Assembly (NCBI GenBank): GCA_028583605.1
Contig: CM053330.1
Location: 30,155,619-30,219,618, forward strand
Direction: 5' to 3'
From: Dastarcus helophoroides
Taxonomy: Eukaryota; Arthropoda; Insecta; Coleoptera; Bothrideridae
DNA length: 64,000 bases
This document shows, one piece after another, positions 10,504 through 21,540 of this stretch. The position numbers and the translations under genes are program-made. A model generated the notes under the pieces. That model was given only the letters and a program-made list of their open reading frames with translations, ran no database searches and was not told the origin of the DNA. Position 1 is the first letter of the stretch. Each line of letters starts with the position of its first letter.

Positions 10504-13500
10504 CAGGGCTTCGAACCGGAACTGAACCGAAAACCGGAACATTATTTTTGTAGGAACAAAAACCGGAACAGAACCGAAAAAAAAACTGTTTATTTCAGTT
10601 CGTTAAATTTGTATGTTCTTAAAATAATTTTAACTTTAAAGTCTGGGATTTTTTTAGAAATATCCTTTTTAAAATTTTACCCAAATTCATGCAACTTTCA
10701 TCTCAAAATTGCGAGTTTACTTTAAAGAACATTTTTTTAAAAGTTCAATCAGAAACTTGCAATTTCTACTTTTTCTAAGAAAATTTTATTCTCAAGTCAA
10801 ATTGAATTTTAATTTGTATGACTTGAATATTCTTTTTTCAAAATTTTCGGCTCTTTTTTGAAATTTGGACCTTTTTTTCGAAATATTTCTTTCCTTTTTA
10901 TAAAATTTCGATTTAAAATGAAAATTTTATGTGCTATTATAAATATGGACTCAAGCAGTGGAGTCTTTTTCATTGAAGCCCAGTTTCCTGGCAATTTTAT
11001 TTGCAAATTCGATTTTTTCCCAAAATTCCAACTTTTTTTTCAGAACAAATACTCTAAATTTGTTTTTTTCTCAAACTTGGATTTTTCCTTTTATAATCTG
11101 ATACCCCTATTTTTTGAAGTTATTAATAAAAATTTCGAGTTTTCTTGAATTTTTTCCTTCAAATTACACATTAATTTAAATATGCCAATTTTTTTTTAAA
11201 ATTTCAAATTCAAATTTTTTTTACGATGCTTACTTCATCAAACTTCCCAAAATTCCTGGATTTGGCTTTTTTTCTCAAAATTTGCGATAAAATCTCGCTT
11301 TTTCTAATTTTTCCTAGAAATTGGGAATTTCAGTCAAAATTTCAAGAGAAAAATACAAGATATATATTTCAATTTAAAGCCGGGATCTTGAAATTGAAGT
11401 CGAAATTTTCAGGGTAAACTTGAAACGATGACATGTTGGAAAATGTCTAATTTAAACTTCCAATTTTTATCTAGTTTTGTTTACGTTATATTTGACTTTT
11501 TTTCTTAAAATTTCGACCTTAGCCCGAAGCTGCGATTTTTTTTTCAGATTGCTTTAAATTTAGGCAACTTTAAAATCGAAATTAAGTTGTTTGGAAAATT
11601 AGATTCTTCAGCAAAATTAAAAAAATTCTGGAACGGGCGAATTTAAAAAAAAATGTCAAAGTTATCACAAAAACGCAAATTTTTGAAAAATAAATGGAAA
11701 TTTTGAAAAAAACTTCAAATTTTGAATGAAGCTATATTTAACTTCGAAAATAGTCCCAATTCTTTGATGATAAAAGGTAAATATTTTTAAAAAAGAATAA
11801 AATCCTGAAGAAAATTTAAATATTTCAAAAAGTTGCAATTTTTAAAAAAGTAAGAATTTTCAGGAAAAAGTCGAAATTATCAAAAAAAGAAGTTATAACT
11901 TCGAGAAAGAGTAAAAAAATTTGAGCTAAAGTGAAAATTTTCAAAAAAAAAGGTAAAAGTTTTAAAAAAAAATATTTCAACATAATCATATAAGAAATCC
12001 AAAATTTAAAAAAAAAATTCCCAAAAAAATCAAATTTTACCAAGTTACAGCTTCGAGAAAAGGTCGACATTTTGATGATAAAAGGTCGAAATTTTCAAAA
12101 AGGGTCTAAATTCTGAAAAAGGTTCGAAAATATTAAAAAAGGCGAAATTTTGAGAAAGTCTTAATTTTTCAAAAAACAAAAATTAAAAGAAAATCTAATT
12201 TTTTAAATAAAAGTTCAGTTTACTACATAAAAGCCGAAACCTCGAGAAAAATTCGAAATTTAACAAAAATCTCTTTTCAAAAAAGATCAAAGCTTTGAGA
12301 AAATGTCAAATGTTGGACCAAGGTCAAAAATTTAAAAAAACAGGGTAGAAGTTTTTAAAAGCCAGTTTTTCAACTTCATTAAAATTACAGAAAAAATCAA
12401 AATTTAAAAAAAAAAATAATTTAGAGAAAAGATCTAAATTATGTGTAACGATTTTGAAAATATTTAGAATTTGGAAAATAAATTAAAATCGTGAAAGAAG
12501 GTCAAACTGAAAAAGTATTGCTATTAGTAAAATAAATAAACATTTGAAAAAAGTGGAAGTTAAAAAAAAGAACATTTGAATTTTAAAGTTTTCAAAATAT
12601 AAAGACGAAATGCTTTAAAGAAATCGAAAAGTGTTTAAGAATTTTGAATAAAACTCGAAGGCAGACTTTTCAAAAAGTAATTATTTTTAGAAAGTCAGAA
12701 TTTTGCGAAAAAATGAAAACTGAAGAAAAGTTGAATAAAAAAACAAACACTCGAGAAAATTGATATTTACAAAAAGTTAAAACTTTGAAATAAATTCAAA
12801 TTTTTAAAAAGAATTGAAATCTTTTAAAAAAATCGAATTTAAAATTAGTTAGATTTGAAAAAAAAAGATGAAATTTCGAGTCTGAAGTTTCTAATATTTA
12901 CAAAAATAAGGTCAATTCCAAGTTTTCAAAAAAAATTGAAATTTTCAAAAAATAAAATCTTTAACAAGAACAGTTATAAAAGTAAAATGTTCAGAAAAAT
13001 CAAAAACAACCAAATAAGAAAAAAGAATTAAAATTTCGAAAATTTGGAAGTCGAACGAGAAAAGATCGACTTCGTGAAAAAGTGGGTTTTTAGTGTCGAA
13101 AATTTTCAATAAAAATTGAATTCTTCAGAAAAGTCGAAACTTTTAAAAAGTATATAACCAAAGGATTCTTTCTCTTTTTTGAACGCAAAATGAACCCAGA
13201 ATCCAGAGTTTCAACCTGACATTTTTAAACTCGAAAAATCGAGAAATATTTTCTTTAAATTTTAGGCATTACTGGAGTAATTATATGCTGTAATATTTAA
13301 AAAAAGAGAGAACATTTCCTGAATTGTGTTAGAAAATCAATTTCAATAAAAACTGTAAGAAATTAAAAAATGAGTCACCCGGAACTGAACCTAAAACCGG
13401 AAAAAACCGCTATTTTTGTCGAAACGAAAACCGAAACGGAACCGATATGATTTTTTTCCCGGAACGGAAACCGAAAACCGGAACGAAAAAAATAGTGGTT

Positions 13501-13510
13501 CGATGCCCTG
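10504..13510. mobile_element. hAT-like non-autonomous transposon, 3.0 kb, with 8-bp target duplication
   Basis: Ends CAGGGCTTCGAACC at 10504 and the inverted GGTTCGATGCCCTG ending at 13510 are flanked by a perfect 8-bp direct repeat GTGAAAAT (10496-10503 and 13511-13518), the hAT hallmark. Subterminal zones at 10516-10578 and 13379-13445 are packed with ACCGGAAC-type repeats. Unlike the termini, these zones are in direct orientation. The 2.8-kb interior is degenerate A/T sequence, pyrimidine-rich to about 11300 and purine-rich after about 11600. No transposase is present. Confidence 0.85.
10579..13378. repeat. Degenerate A/T interior of the hAT-like element
   Basis: The left part reads TTTTTTCAAAATT-like and the right part GAAAAAGTCAAAATTTT-like, so the two halves are roughly inverted in composition. 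This is direct evidence that at least some of the degenerate tracts in the window travelled as transposon cargo. Confidence 0.6.
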
Positions 13511-13518
13511 GTGAAAAT

Positions 13519-13960
13519 ATACAATATACTTAGCCGGAAGATTTTCTGGTTTTGCTTTTTTTTGCCAATCAATTCTCAAAATAATTGCTGCTCCCCTCTG
13601 AATGAAATCCTGCCTACGCTTGTGACCAGGCGGCCCGAAAAGAAATAAAATGGGTTTCATATTCTTAGGATACTTTACCCTGCTGCTATTCTATTTTCTT
13701 TATTGTCTTTATCTAAAAAATATTTTAATAACAAATGTTTTTGATAAATAAATTTTATATGTATTTTGGCTATTTTTGGGATTATTTTCATCACCAAATT
13801 TCTCGTGATATAAAATTGAACAAGAAATATAGGTGTTCGATGTGTGATAACCAAAGGAGTTGTATAAAAGATTGATAATTTGCATTCTCTACGTTTAGTA
13901 TATGTCTACCTATCCCGATTGTTTTTTTAGGCGTACGGTGACCCTCTTCTGTTGTTACAG
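13519..13960. other. Intron 3' end upstream of scro homeodomain exon
   Basis: No repeat is recognised here. It ends in a good polypyrimidine tract and acceptor, ACCCTCTTCTGTTGTTACAG at 13941-13960. Confidence 0.5.
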
Positions 13961-14047
13961 GTGAAAATATGGTTTCAAAACCACAGGTACAAGTGCAAAA
14001 GGCAGGCGAAAGAAAAGGCCATGGCAGAACAAAACCAACATAACCAG
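13961..14047 (+). CDS. scro: scarecrow / NK2.1 homeobox exon: end of homeodomain
   Basis: An 87-bp, phase 0/0 exon coding VKIWFQNHRYKCKRQAKEKA and then MAEQNQHNQ. The first residue is homeodomain position 45, so the preceding intron sits at the ancestral 44/45 site shared by many homeobox genes. WFQN is the recognition-helix core, and the tyrosine in NHRYK (position 54) is the NK2-class hallmark that specifies CAAGTG-type sites. Cys at position 56 replaces the Met of vertebrate NKX2-1. The protein is a nuclear transcription factor used in insect anterior brain and optic-lobe development (family knowledge). Acceptor TTGTTACAG and donor GTAAGA (14048) are canonical. The N-terminal homeodomain half is not found upstream in the window. 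The next coding exon starts at 35239 in the same phase. Confidence 0.93.
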
Positions 14048-14439
14048 GTAAGAAATCCTAATTCTATTATAACTTCGGTGGACTATAACTAATCCTATAA
14101 TAACAAAACGTTCACTTTCGCATTCATTCCTCAATCTAGGAATTTATTTGACCAAATATTTTGTTTTTTCACTGCATAACTCTAGTTATGCTCTAGTTAG
14201 TTCATAACTAGGTACTATTTAAATGTTATTAATTTCATTCATTAATTTTTGAAATTTGAAATTTTGAAGAAAAATATAAAATTTCAATTTGATACACATC
14301 TCTACCAGATTATGTGCAATGTAACTAAAACCATAAAGTTCGCTAGTTATAGGTTGCATAGAAGACAGAAACCGGCCTATGATTATTGTTTGTAAATATT
14401 TTCAACTGTAGTATGTTCGACTATTTCATTATAAAACAT

Positions 14440-15870
14440 TTAATTGGCATTAATACAAATCATTTTTTTAATTTTTTCAAAATAATGTTAACTTAAATAT
14501 TGAAATATCGTCTTTTAACACAAATATTACTTTGGGAAAAAATTCGAAATTTCAAGAAAAAATTAACATTTTGGGATAAAATTGAAATTTCTAAATAATA
14601 TTTTAAGTTTAAAGTAAAAAGGACTTTTTGAAATTAAACAAATACATTCTCTAGTCGAACATTCTAGACCAGGAGTTTCCAACCTTTTTTTACGGTTGTC
14701 CCCCCTCTCTTCTTCACGGAGGATGAACAATATATTCACGTTCGCCTTTAACATTTTTTAAAAAAAGTCAAAAATTGGAATCACAGTTCAAAAAATCACA
14801 ATTTTCAAAAAAAAAATCGAATCTAAAAAGTCGTCGAAATTTTGAAAAATGTCGAAATTTTTAGAATGTCAAAATTTTGAAAAATAGCCAAAATTTTGAA
14901 TTTGAAAATTTGAAAAATATAAGGAGGAATGGTTAAAAAATGCCAAATTTTGTGAAAAGTCGAAATTTTAAAGAGAGGAAATTTTGGTGGTCCTTAGTTA
15001 TCTTCAAAAATTGAAATACAAATCTTCTCCCCCTGAAACCAGCAACCGTTGTTGTGTTTTTTAATCTTTCTTGGTTTTAGGGGACAAGATTTGTATTTCA
15101 ATTTTTTAAGAGAAGAAATGTTGAAAATAATTCAAATTTTGAATATATTTAAAAATTTTGAAAAAGTCATAATGTTAAAGACACGAAATTTTGAAAGAGT
15201 CGAAATTTTGAAGTGTCGAAATTTTCACACAAATTAAAATTAAGAAAAACTAAAATTTTGGATAAAAATAAAATTTTGAAAAAAAGTCTAATGTACTTTA
15301 TATAAAAAAGTTGAAACATTAAAAAATAATGCAAAATTTCAGAAATGGTGAAATTTTGAAAAAATACAATGTTTTCCATAAAAAGTTATTAACTTTAAAA
15401 AACGGCCAAATCTTTTTAAAAAAAATCGAAGTTTCAAAAAAGTAAACATTTCGAAAAACATCGAAATTTTCGGAAAAACTCGACAATTTTTAATAAAGTC
15501 TAAATTTTAAAAAAAGAAGTCCTAATTCTGAAATAAATTTTGAAAATATTTTAACCTTTCAAAAAACTTCGCATTTTCAAATAAAAATTAAAGCAAAAAG
15601 TAAAAAGTTGCAAATTCTGAAGTCATATTAAAAAAAAATGCCGAAGATGTGAATAACACCGGAAGTTTTTAATCATTTTAAAATTTTTAAAAAGCCCAAA
15701 TTCTGAAAAAGTCGACATTTTGAAAAGAGTAACCATTTATTTCAAAAAGTAGATAATTTTGAAAAAAGCAAAATATTGAAAAAAGTAAAATTTTTGGAAA
15801 TATCCAATCCTTCAAAAATTTTTGCATTTTCAAAAAGGTCAAAATGTGCCCGAATATATATTGAGCCACC
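14440..15870. repeat. Degenerate A/T-rich tract, purine-rich on +
   Basis: Dense GAAATTTTGAAAAAGTC-type units. CCAGGAGTTTCCAACCTTTT at about 14670 resembles a hAT terminal repeat, but no inverted partner was found. A deleted hammerhead-SINE copy is embedded at 14983-15107. Confidence 0.6.
14971..15119 (-). mobile_element. Hammerhead SINE-like retroposon, deletion copy H3
   Basis: The element is 14983-15107, oriented on the minus strand (its 3' end, with GGTGGTCC, is at left). It is flanked by 12-bp repeats AAGAGAGGAAAT (14971) and AAGAGAAGAAAT (15108), 11 of 12 identical. The arms AATACAAATCTTC / AAGATTTGTATTTC remain, but the centre carrying the ribozyme is gone. Confidence 0.75.
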
Positions 15871-15884
15871 GCCCTTCTCATAAG

Positions 15885-15945
15885 AAGAGATCATCATAAT
15901 CATCATAAGAAGAGATCATCATAATCATCATAATCTCTTTGCACC
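15885..15945. repeat. Short tandem repeat, 25-bp unit
   Basis: ATAAGAAGAGATCATCATA followed by ATCATC occurs twice in a row, then decays into CATAATCTCTTTGC. Confidence 0.7.
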
Positions 15946-16401
15946 CCCTTAGGGGTGCCCATTACCTCCCATTGTACTCGTTGGAGTACAGCAAGAAAAA
16001 GAAAATTGTGCTTCCATCTTGTGACCAATGGGTTAATTTTAAGCTTTAAAATAATTAGTCTTTCCAGTTATCTGAAATTGGACCAAATGAAATCCAGCTA
16101 CTTTGATTAGTGTGGAAATGACATAATATTTTGACAGCGACAGCCTCGAGTGATCACTGGGTAGATGCAGGGAGTTTAAAAATAACGAATAAAATCGGTT
16201 ATTTGTGGTTTTGCAATATTTTTTTAGTCTAAATAGATTTTTGAATTTGTAGTGATTGACAGGCTGATATTTGTTCAAACAAAGAATCAATGCTTTGGGT
16301 TTGGTACGCCTACTAATTGAGGTGTACTCATTTGAATACACTGGGTTATATTCAATCTTATTTCAGAAGTCTTATGCTTTCCTGTCATTTGACAATTCAT
16401 C

Positions 16402-16890
16402 ATGGAGCCTGTAGAGTTTCCAGAAATTTCTTCAAAAACTTGTTATGATTCAGGAAGTTATCATCGCCTAAAAAGTGGGTTAGATGATATTGCCTCCTCA
16501 AATCAAAATGAAGTTGATATTATAATTATTCCTCCAAACGTAGATCACCAAACGGATGAAGAGGAGTTCTACGAGGAAGAAATGTTACCGTTTCCTTATG
16601 ATGTAGTAATTGATCTAGAGCAACTGTGCAGCAGTGAAAGTGGAACTAGTGATGATGAATTTAATTTGCCATTGTCAGATTTACGACAAAAGCTTTCAAA
16701 GTCATCTGGTAGAGCAAGATCGAAAAAGAAAAATAATTGTTAGAACCGGAGCCAATTTGGACCAAAGAGTCTAGAGATACACGTATGCCAGCAACGTCAG
16801 GTTGTGCAGATCGCTTGCAAATAGTGCCAAATGATCCAGAAAATCTAACACCCGTGAAAGTGTTTGAAAAGATATTTGACCCAAGCGCAT
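16402..16890 (+). pseudogene. piggyBac-type transposase, N-terminal fragment
   Basis: The reading frame from ATG 16402 to a stop at 16741-16743 encodes an acidic N-terminal region with IIPPNVDHQTDEEEF. A second frame then encodes EPEPIWTKESRD and, near 16854, LTPVKVFEKIFD. The order acidic leader, I-P-P..TDEE, P-I-W-x-K and then P-V-x-x-F-E-x-I-F-D resembles the start of PGBD-like piggyBac transposases. Coding ends there, before any catalytic Asp, where unrelated GC-rich sequence begins. There is a frameshift near 16737. Short palindromic boxes GTACTCGTTGGAGTAC (about 15974) and GTACTCATTTGAATAC (about 16325) upstream may be subterminal repeats of the element. The family assignment is inferred from motifs. 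Confidence 0.65.
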
Positions 16891-17712
16891 ATAGAGGGGA
16901 GCCGGGTGGGCCGTGTCCACCCCAGAATTGTCTGGTGCCCACCCTAGAATATTAGGTTACCAACCCAAAAATAAAACCCCACTATTTTATGATATCATAA
17001 TACAAATTATTTTAAAATTTCTTAAGCCTGAAACATGAAACAATCTGTGGTACAGTTATCCTTCGCACTACGGGATTCCAGGGGTAAAAACGTGTGGTCT
17101 GTAACAAAGTGACTCGACGCAATATCATAAAGTACCTCTCTGGCCATAAATACTGCCAGATTGAACCCAGTAACTCTAACTTTGATAATTCTAGTTTCAA
17201 TTTAAAGTTTTTGGAAAAAAAAACAAAAAATTTTTACAAAAGGTTTACATTATAGAAAAAGTGAAAAAAAAATGAATTTTATGTCGACGGTTTCGGGGAA
17301 AAAATGAAATCTTCGTGTTAGACCAAAATTTTGAGAGAAGAGTTAAAATTATCAAGAATATCAAAATTGGCAAAGAAAGAAAATACTGATAAAAATGTCG
17401 ACTGTCAAACTTCAAACTTTAAAAAATTTCTTGAATAAATTAAATTGGGAAAAAAAACTGAAATAACCAACAATATTTTTCTTAGAATTTTACCTTATTT
17501 AAATTTTAATATAATCGAAAAGCCTTTCTTCTGAAATATTCCAAACATATTATTCTAGAAATTATGACGTTTTATTAATATTTTGTCCCGATTTTGAAAA
17601 AATTAATCGAATTTTAAGAAAAAGTCGAAATTTAGAGGAGGTAGAAATTTCCAGAAACAAAACTTCAAATTTTTGGGTATATCCTGTTCCGAGAATAAAA
17701 CGAATTTAGAGA

Positions 17713-17997
17713 AACAAGTGGAAATCTTTTTTTTTGGTGGAACAGACTTGTCCTTGGTTATGTTCCAAAGCTAATATGCAAATTTTGTCCCCTGAAACCA
17801 AAAAATATTAAAAAATACAACAGAAATTGCTCAAACGCGTTTCAATAGCCAAACTATCATCTTCAGAAAGATACCAGTATGAGATACTGTATCTCTCCGA
17901 AGATGATAGCTTGGCTATCGGAACGCGTTACAGCAACTTTTGTTGTATTTTTTATCTTTCTTGGTTTCAGAGGGCAAGATTTGTATAACAAGTGGAA
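17713..17997 (-). mobile_element. Palindromic hammerhead SINE-like retroposon, copy H2 (most complete)
   Basis: The element is 17724-17986 on the minus strand. Its A-tail appears as a T-run at left, then GGTGGAACAGACTTGTCC. It is flanked by the 11-bp repeat AACAAGTGGAA at 17713 and 17987. Both arms are complete around a small loop (CAGTATGA) near 17878. The + arm reads CCGAAGA...GGAA, so two core bases are mutated. The - arm keeps CTGAAGA (complement of 17860-17866) and GAAA. Confidence 0.85.
17831..17870 (-). ncRNA. Hammerhead ribozyme motif on the minus arm of H2
   Basis: On the minus strand CTGAAGA (17866-17860) is followed by stem II GATAG/CTATT, GAAA (17843-17840) and the palindrome ACGCGT (17840-17835). 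The cleavage position is the U complementary to 17834. Stem I is weak: the first pair is U-U and the second is a wobble. The core is intact; activity is uncertain. Confidence 0.6.
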
Positions 17998-19617
17998 GTC
18001 CACAAAGTCAAATTAAAAAAAATCAGAAAAAACTGAACATCAATAAAAACGAATTTCGAAAAATACTGTCAAAATCTCGAGAAAATGGTCGACATTTCTT
18101 GAAAATATTCAAATTTCCAAGAAAAGGAAAGCAAGAGCGGAAAAAGTAGAATTCAAAAAAAGTTCAAATTTCGAGAAAAGGTCAAAATTTTCAGAAAGTC
18201 AAATTTCCTTCTGGAAAAATTTGAAAACTGTCGAAAAATCGAAAAAAGACAAAATTTTCAAAGGTCAAATTTTGTGAAAAAAAAGTCGAATTTAAAAAAA
18301 AATCGCGATTTGGCAAAAATATTCTTTTCGAAATATTTACTTTTTTATTTAAATGTTAGCATAATATTTGAATTTCGGTAAAGAAATTCAATTTTTTTCA
18401 CTACAGAATACAAAAATATTTTCTCAACATGGTTGCTTTTTTATTAATATCCATATTCCATTCCGATCAAAGTTAGAGAATTTCGGGGAAAAGTCTACAA
18501 TTCCGGAAACATAAAATATTTCGAGATAAAAGTCGAAATGTCAAAAATAAGGAAAATTTTGAGATAGGTGCAATTTGAAATTTCCGGAAGGTCTAATTTG
18601 AAAAAGTCGAAATATATAAAAAAAAAGAATATTAAGAAAAATAGCAGAATACGTATTGAGAAAAATGGCGAAATTTCGAAAAAAAAAACAATTTTTAAAA
18701 TTTCGAATTTTTGATGATAAGGAAACTGTTAAGAAAAAGGCAGATTTGAAGAAGAAGAAGAGATTTCGATAAAAAGACGAACGTCAAGCAGAGAGTCGAA
18801 ACTTTCAGAAATATTTAGTATCAAATTTTGACGTATAAAATCAAGATTTCGAAAAAAAAGCAAACTCTAAGAAACTAGTCAAAATTTTTGGAAAATTAGA
18901 TTCTATAGGGTTGAACTTTTCATAAAAATCCAAATATTAAGGAAAATAAAAAAATTTGTAGAAACTAGGCGAAATTTTGAGAAATCGGCTTGAAATATAC
19001 AAGTGAAACTTCAAAATTGAGAGGAAATTCGAAATTTTTCAGAGAATATCGAAAAAATTAAAAATTTCGCACAGAAAGTTGATTTGATGAAAGTTAAATT
19101 TTGATAAAAAAGGTTAAATTTTGTCTTTAAAAAGACAAATTTTGAAGAAAAAATTAAAATTTTCAGATAAAAACAAACTTGGACAAGAATATTGAGATTT
19201 TTGGGGACATAAAGGATTGGATTTGAAATAAAATCAAAATTTTTAAAAAAGAACTAATTTTGAGAAAACTATGGACATTTCAAAAAAAATCACAAAAGCA
19301 AAAACAGATTTTGAAAAAAATTTGAAATTTCGGGAAAAAGATCGAAAATTTTAAAAAAATTAAAATTTCTAAAAAAATTCCAAATTATATAAAAATTCGA
19401 AATTTTCCAGAGGAAGCCAATATGTGCCATAAATTAAAGAATTTTTTTTTGAAAAATCACGAAATATGAAAAAAATTGAAATTATCGACAAATGTCGAAA
19501 TTTCAAGATAAGTACGAATTCTGAATAAAAAATGGAAATTTTAATTGAATATAAATTTTCGGCAACTTTAAGAGCCAGGGGGGGCAAGTGCCCTACCCTG
19601 CCTATTCTAGATACGCC

Positions 19618-20689
19618 TATAAATATACATAGTTTTATCTACACAACTTGTATCATCTATGTTAAATATGGCAATAGATCGTTTGAATTTTTTTAAATAA
19701 TTTATGGTGATTGAAGACGATCTGTAAACTTAAATTGCAAGTTTAATCGTACGTCGTCTGTTAAGTACAATTCGCGTATAACTCATCGGCTGTACTTAAC
19801 AAATTTGGATATTATAAAATCGAAATTTTAAAAAATAAAAAAGCAAAAACGTAATTTTCACTTTAAAGTAAAAAATTAACAAAAGTAAAAGCTGAAACTG
19901 TAAAAAATTCAAAATTAAAAAATCGAGAATCAATTGAAATTTTGAGGTTAAATTCAAAATATTTGAAAGAAAATAAATCTAGAAATATTTAGAAAAAGTC
20001 AATTTTTTATAAAATTATTTATTTTTTTCGACATTTCGATTCTTAAGTGGAAGTGGTAGAGAAAAATATCCTTTGCAGAAAAATCTGAAAATATTTAAAT
20101 AATTAAGTTAAATATGAAGAGGAAATCTAAATTTAGCGTTTGTATAGAAAATGTAGTTTTACATGAAAGTGTAAAATAGAATACTATTAAAAAGAAACTG
20201 AAATTAAATTTAAAGTCATTATTTAGAAAATAAAATGAAAATCGTTCTGAAATGACATTTTGATCATGAAATCAAAATTTTGGGGGAAAAAGTCAAAACT
20301 GCATTTCAAATCGCAATTTGGAAAAATATCACAGTTTTGATTAAAAAATGCTTTAACAAATTTTCAGGTTAAAAATTGAGACTTCGAAAAAAAAAACTAG
20401 AAGCGTCGAAAAAACTCAAAATCTCTTGAAAAAGTCGAAACTTTTACTTACGTGAAAAATGTCAGAAGAAATTGAGTGTAAAATTTATGAAATTTTAGAT
20501 TTAATAAGGAAATCAAAATTTCTAGATTCACATTTTGAAAAAAATGGACACAGAAGAAAATTCCTAATTTAAAAATAATTTTTTGATTTAAATAATTTAA
20601 ATTTAGTTTTAAACAGAAAATCGAAGTCGTTACGGCCGAAAAAGTGTTAAAGGTTTTTGTAGAGAAAAATGGAAAATTAAAGTCACAGT
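19618..20689. repeat. Intronic sequence, mostly degenerate A/T
   Basis: 19618-19800 is of mixed complexity and includes an interrupted palindrome GTTAAGTACA ... TGTACTTAAC at about 19760-19801. The rest is degenerate A/T. No gene seen. Confidence 0.4.
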
Positions 20690-20880
20690 ACTTCCTCCGG
20701 GAAATCTCTTTTGCCCTTTTAATGGCACCTACATATTTTCGTCCTTTTTGCCCCGTTAAATTTCTTTTATTGGGATTCAACCACACGGTCTGCCGCTTGA
20801 CCTTCATCGTCTTCTTTGGGTAATTTTCTTCGTAAGCTGTTTTGATGGCGATGTTGATTATTATTAAGTTTTAATTTTTA
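20690..20880 (-). pseudogene. Non-LTR retrotransposon fragment (endonuclease-RT linker)
   Basis: On the minus strand one frame reads AIKTAYEENYPKK...WLNPNKR...GAIKRAKEISRRKY. This resembles the segment after the apurinic endonuclease of I/R1/LOA or jockey elements, where a conserved W(W)NP precedes a basic stretch. The fragment is too short to type, and the flanks are degenerate A/T DNA. Confidence 0.45.
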
Positions 20881-21540
20881 GACTAATCAAATTTGAAAAA
20901 AGCGCAATTTTGTTATTAAAATAGAAATTTTGAAAACTAGATGTAGTTTTCAGCCAAAAATTAAAATGAAAAGGAAAAAAGTAACAAATTTAAATTGGGA
21001 ATATTCTGAAACAATCATTGTTTACTTGTTTGTTCTTAACATTTTAACTTAATTTCAAACTTTGAATTGGAATATTGGAGTATTATACTTTTTCTTGAAA
21101 CTTTGAGTCTGAAGCTCCAAATTTCTATTACACATTCAAAATATCGAGAGTGGAGCAAAAATATTAAAAAACCAAAATGTCAAAAGCTTGATTCTAACAT
21201 CAACATTTCTGGAAATGTAAATATTTTAAATGTGCTCGACAAAGTTTGAGGAAAGTCTCCAAATTTTAAGAGAAACTTGGCATTCTTAAAGATTCGAGTT
21301 TTTATGTAGAGGATAGAGACATATTAGAAACTTTGTTGACATTTTGAGGAAACAATGAAAAATTCCTGAAAAAAAAATAAATGTAATTTTTAAGCTCAAA
21401 ATTTCTAGAAAAATTGTAACTTTTACAATGTGGTCAAAATTATTAGAGAATGTGGACGAATTTTTACGAAAGAAATTAAAAAAAAAATAGTTTAAACAAG
21501 CTTGAAAAAAAATCAAAATAATTGGAACATGCAAGTGTTT
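20881..21540. repeat. Degenerate A/T-rich tract
   Basis: Low-complexity sequence. No gene or element end recognised. Confidence 0.45.

Larger units (their letters stand above)
16891..19617. repeat. Degenerate A/T tract bounded by GC-rich inverted sequences
   Basis: The interior is purine-rich degenerate sequence. The left boundary (AGCGCATATAGAGGGGAGCC, about 16894) and the complement of the right boundary (GGCGTATCTAGAATAGGCAG, ending about 19614) are about 70% alike over 40 bp. They may therefore be the terminal repeats of a decayed transposon that cut into the piggyBac fragment. No target duplication was seen. Open frames inside are not genes. Confidence 0.45.

Noticed and set aside
1..13960. 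The scro exon encoding the first half of the homeodomain within the window.
   Set aside because: No frame encoding a homeodomain helix 1-2 sequence with a donor after TPTQ was found, so it must lie upstream.
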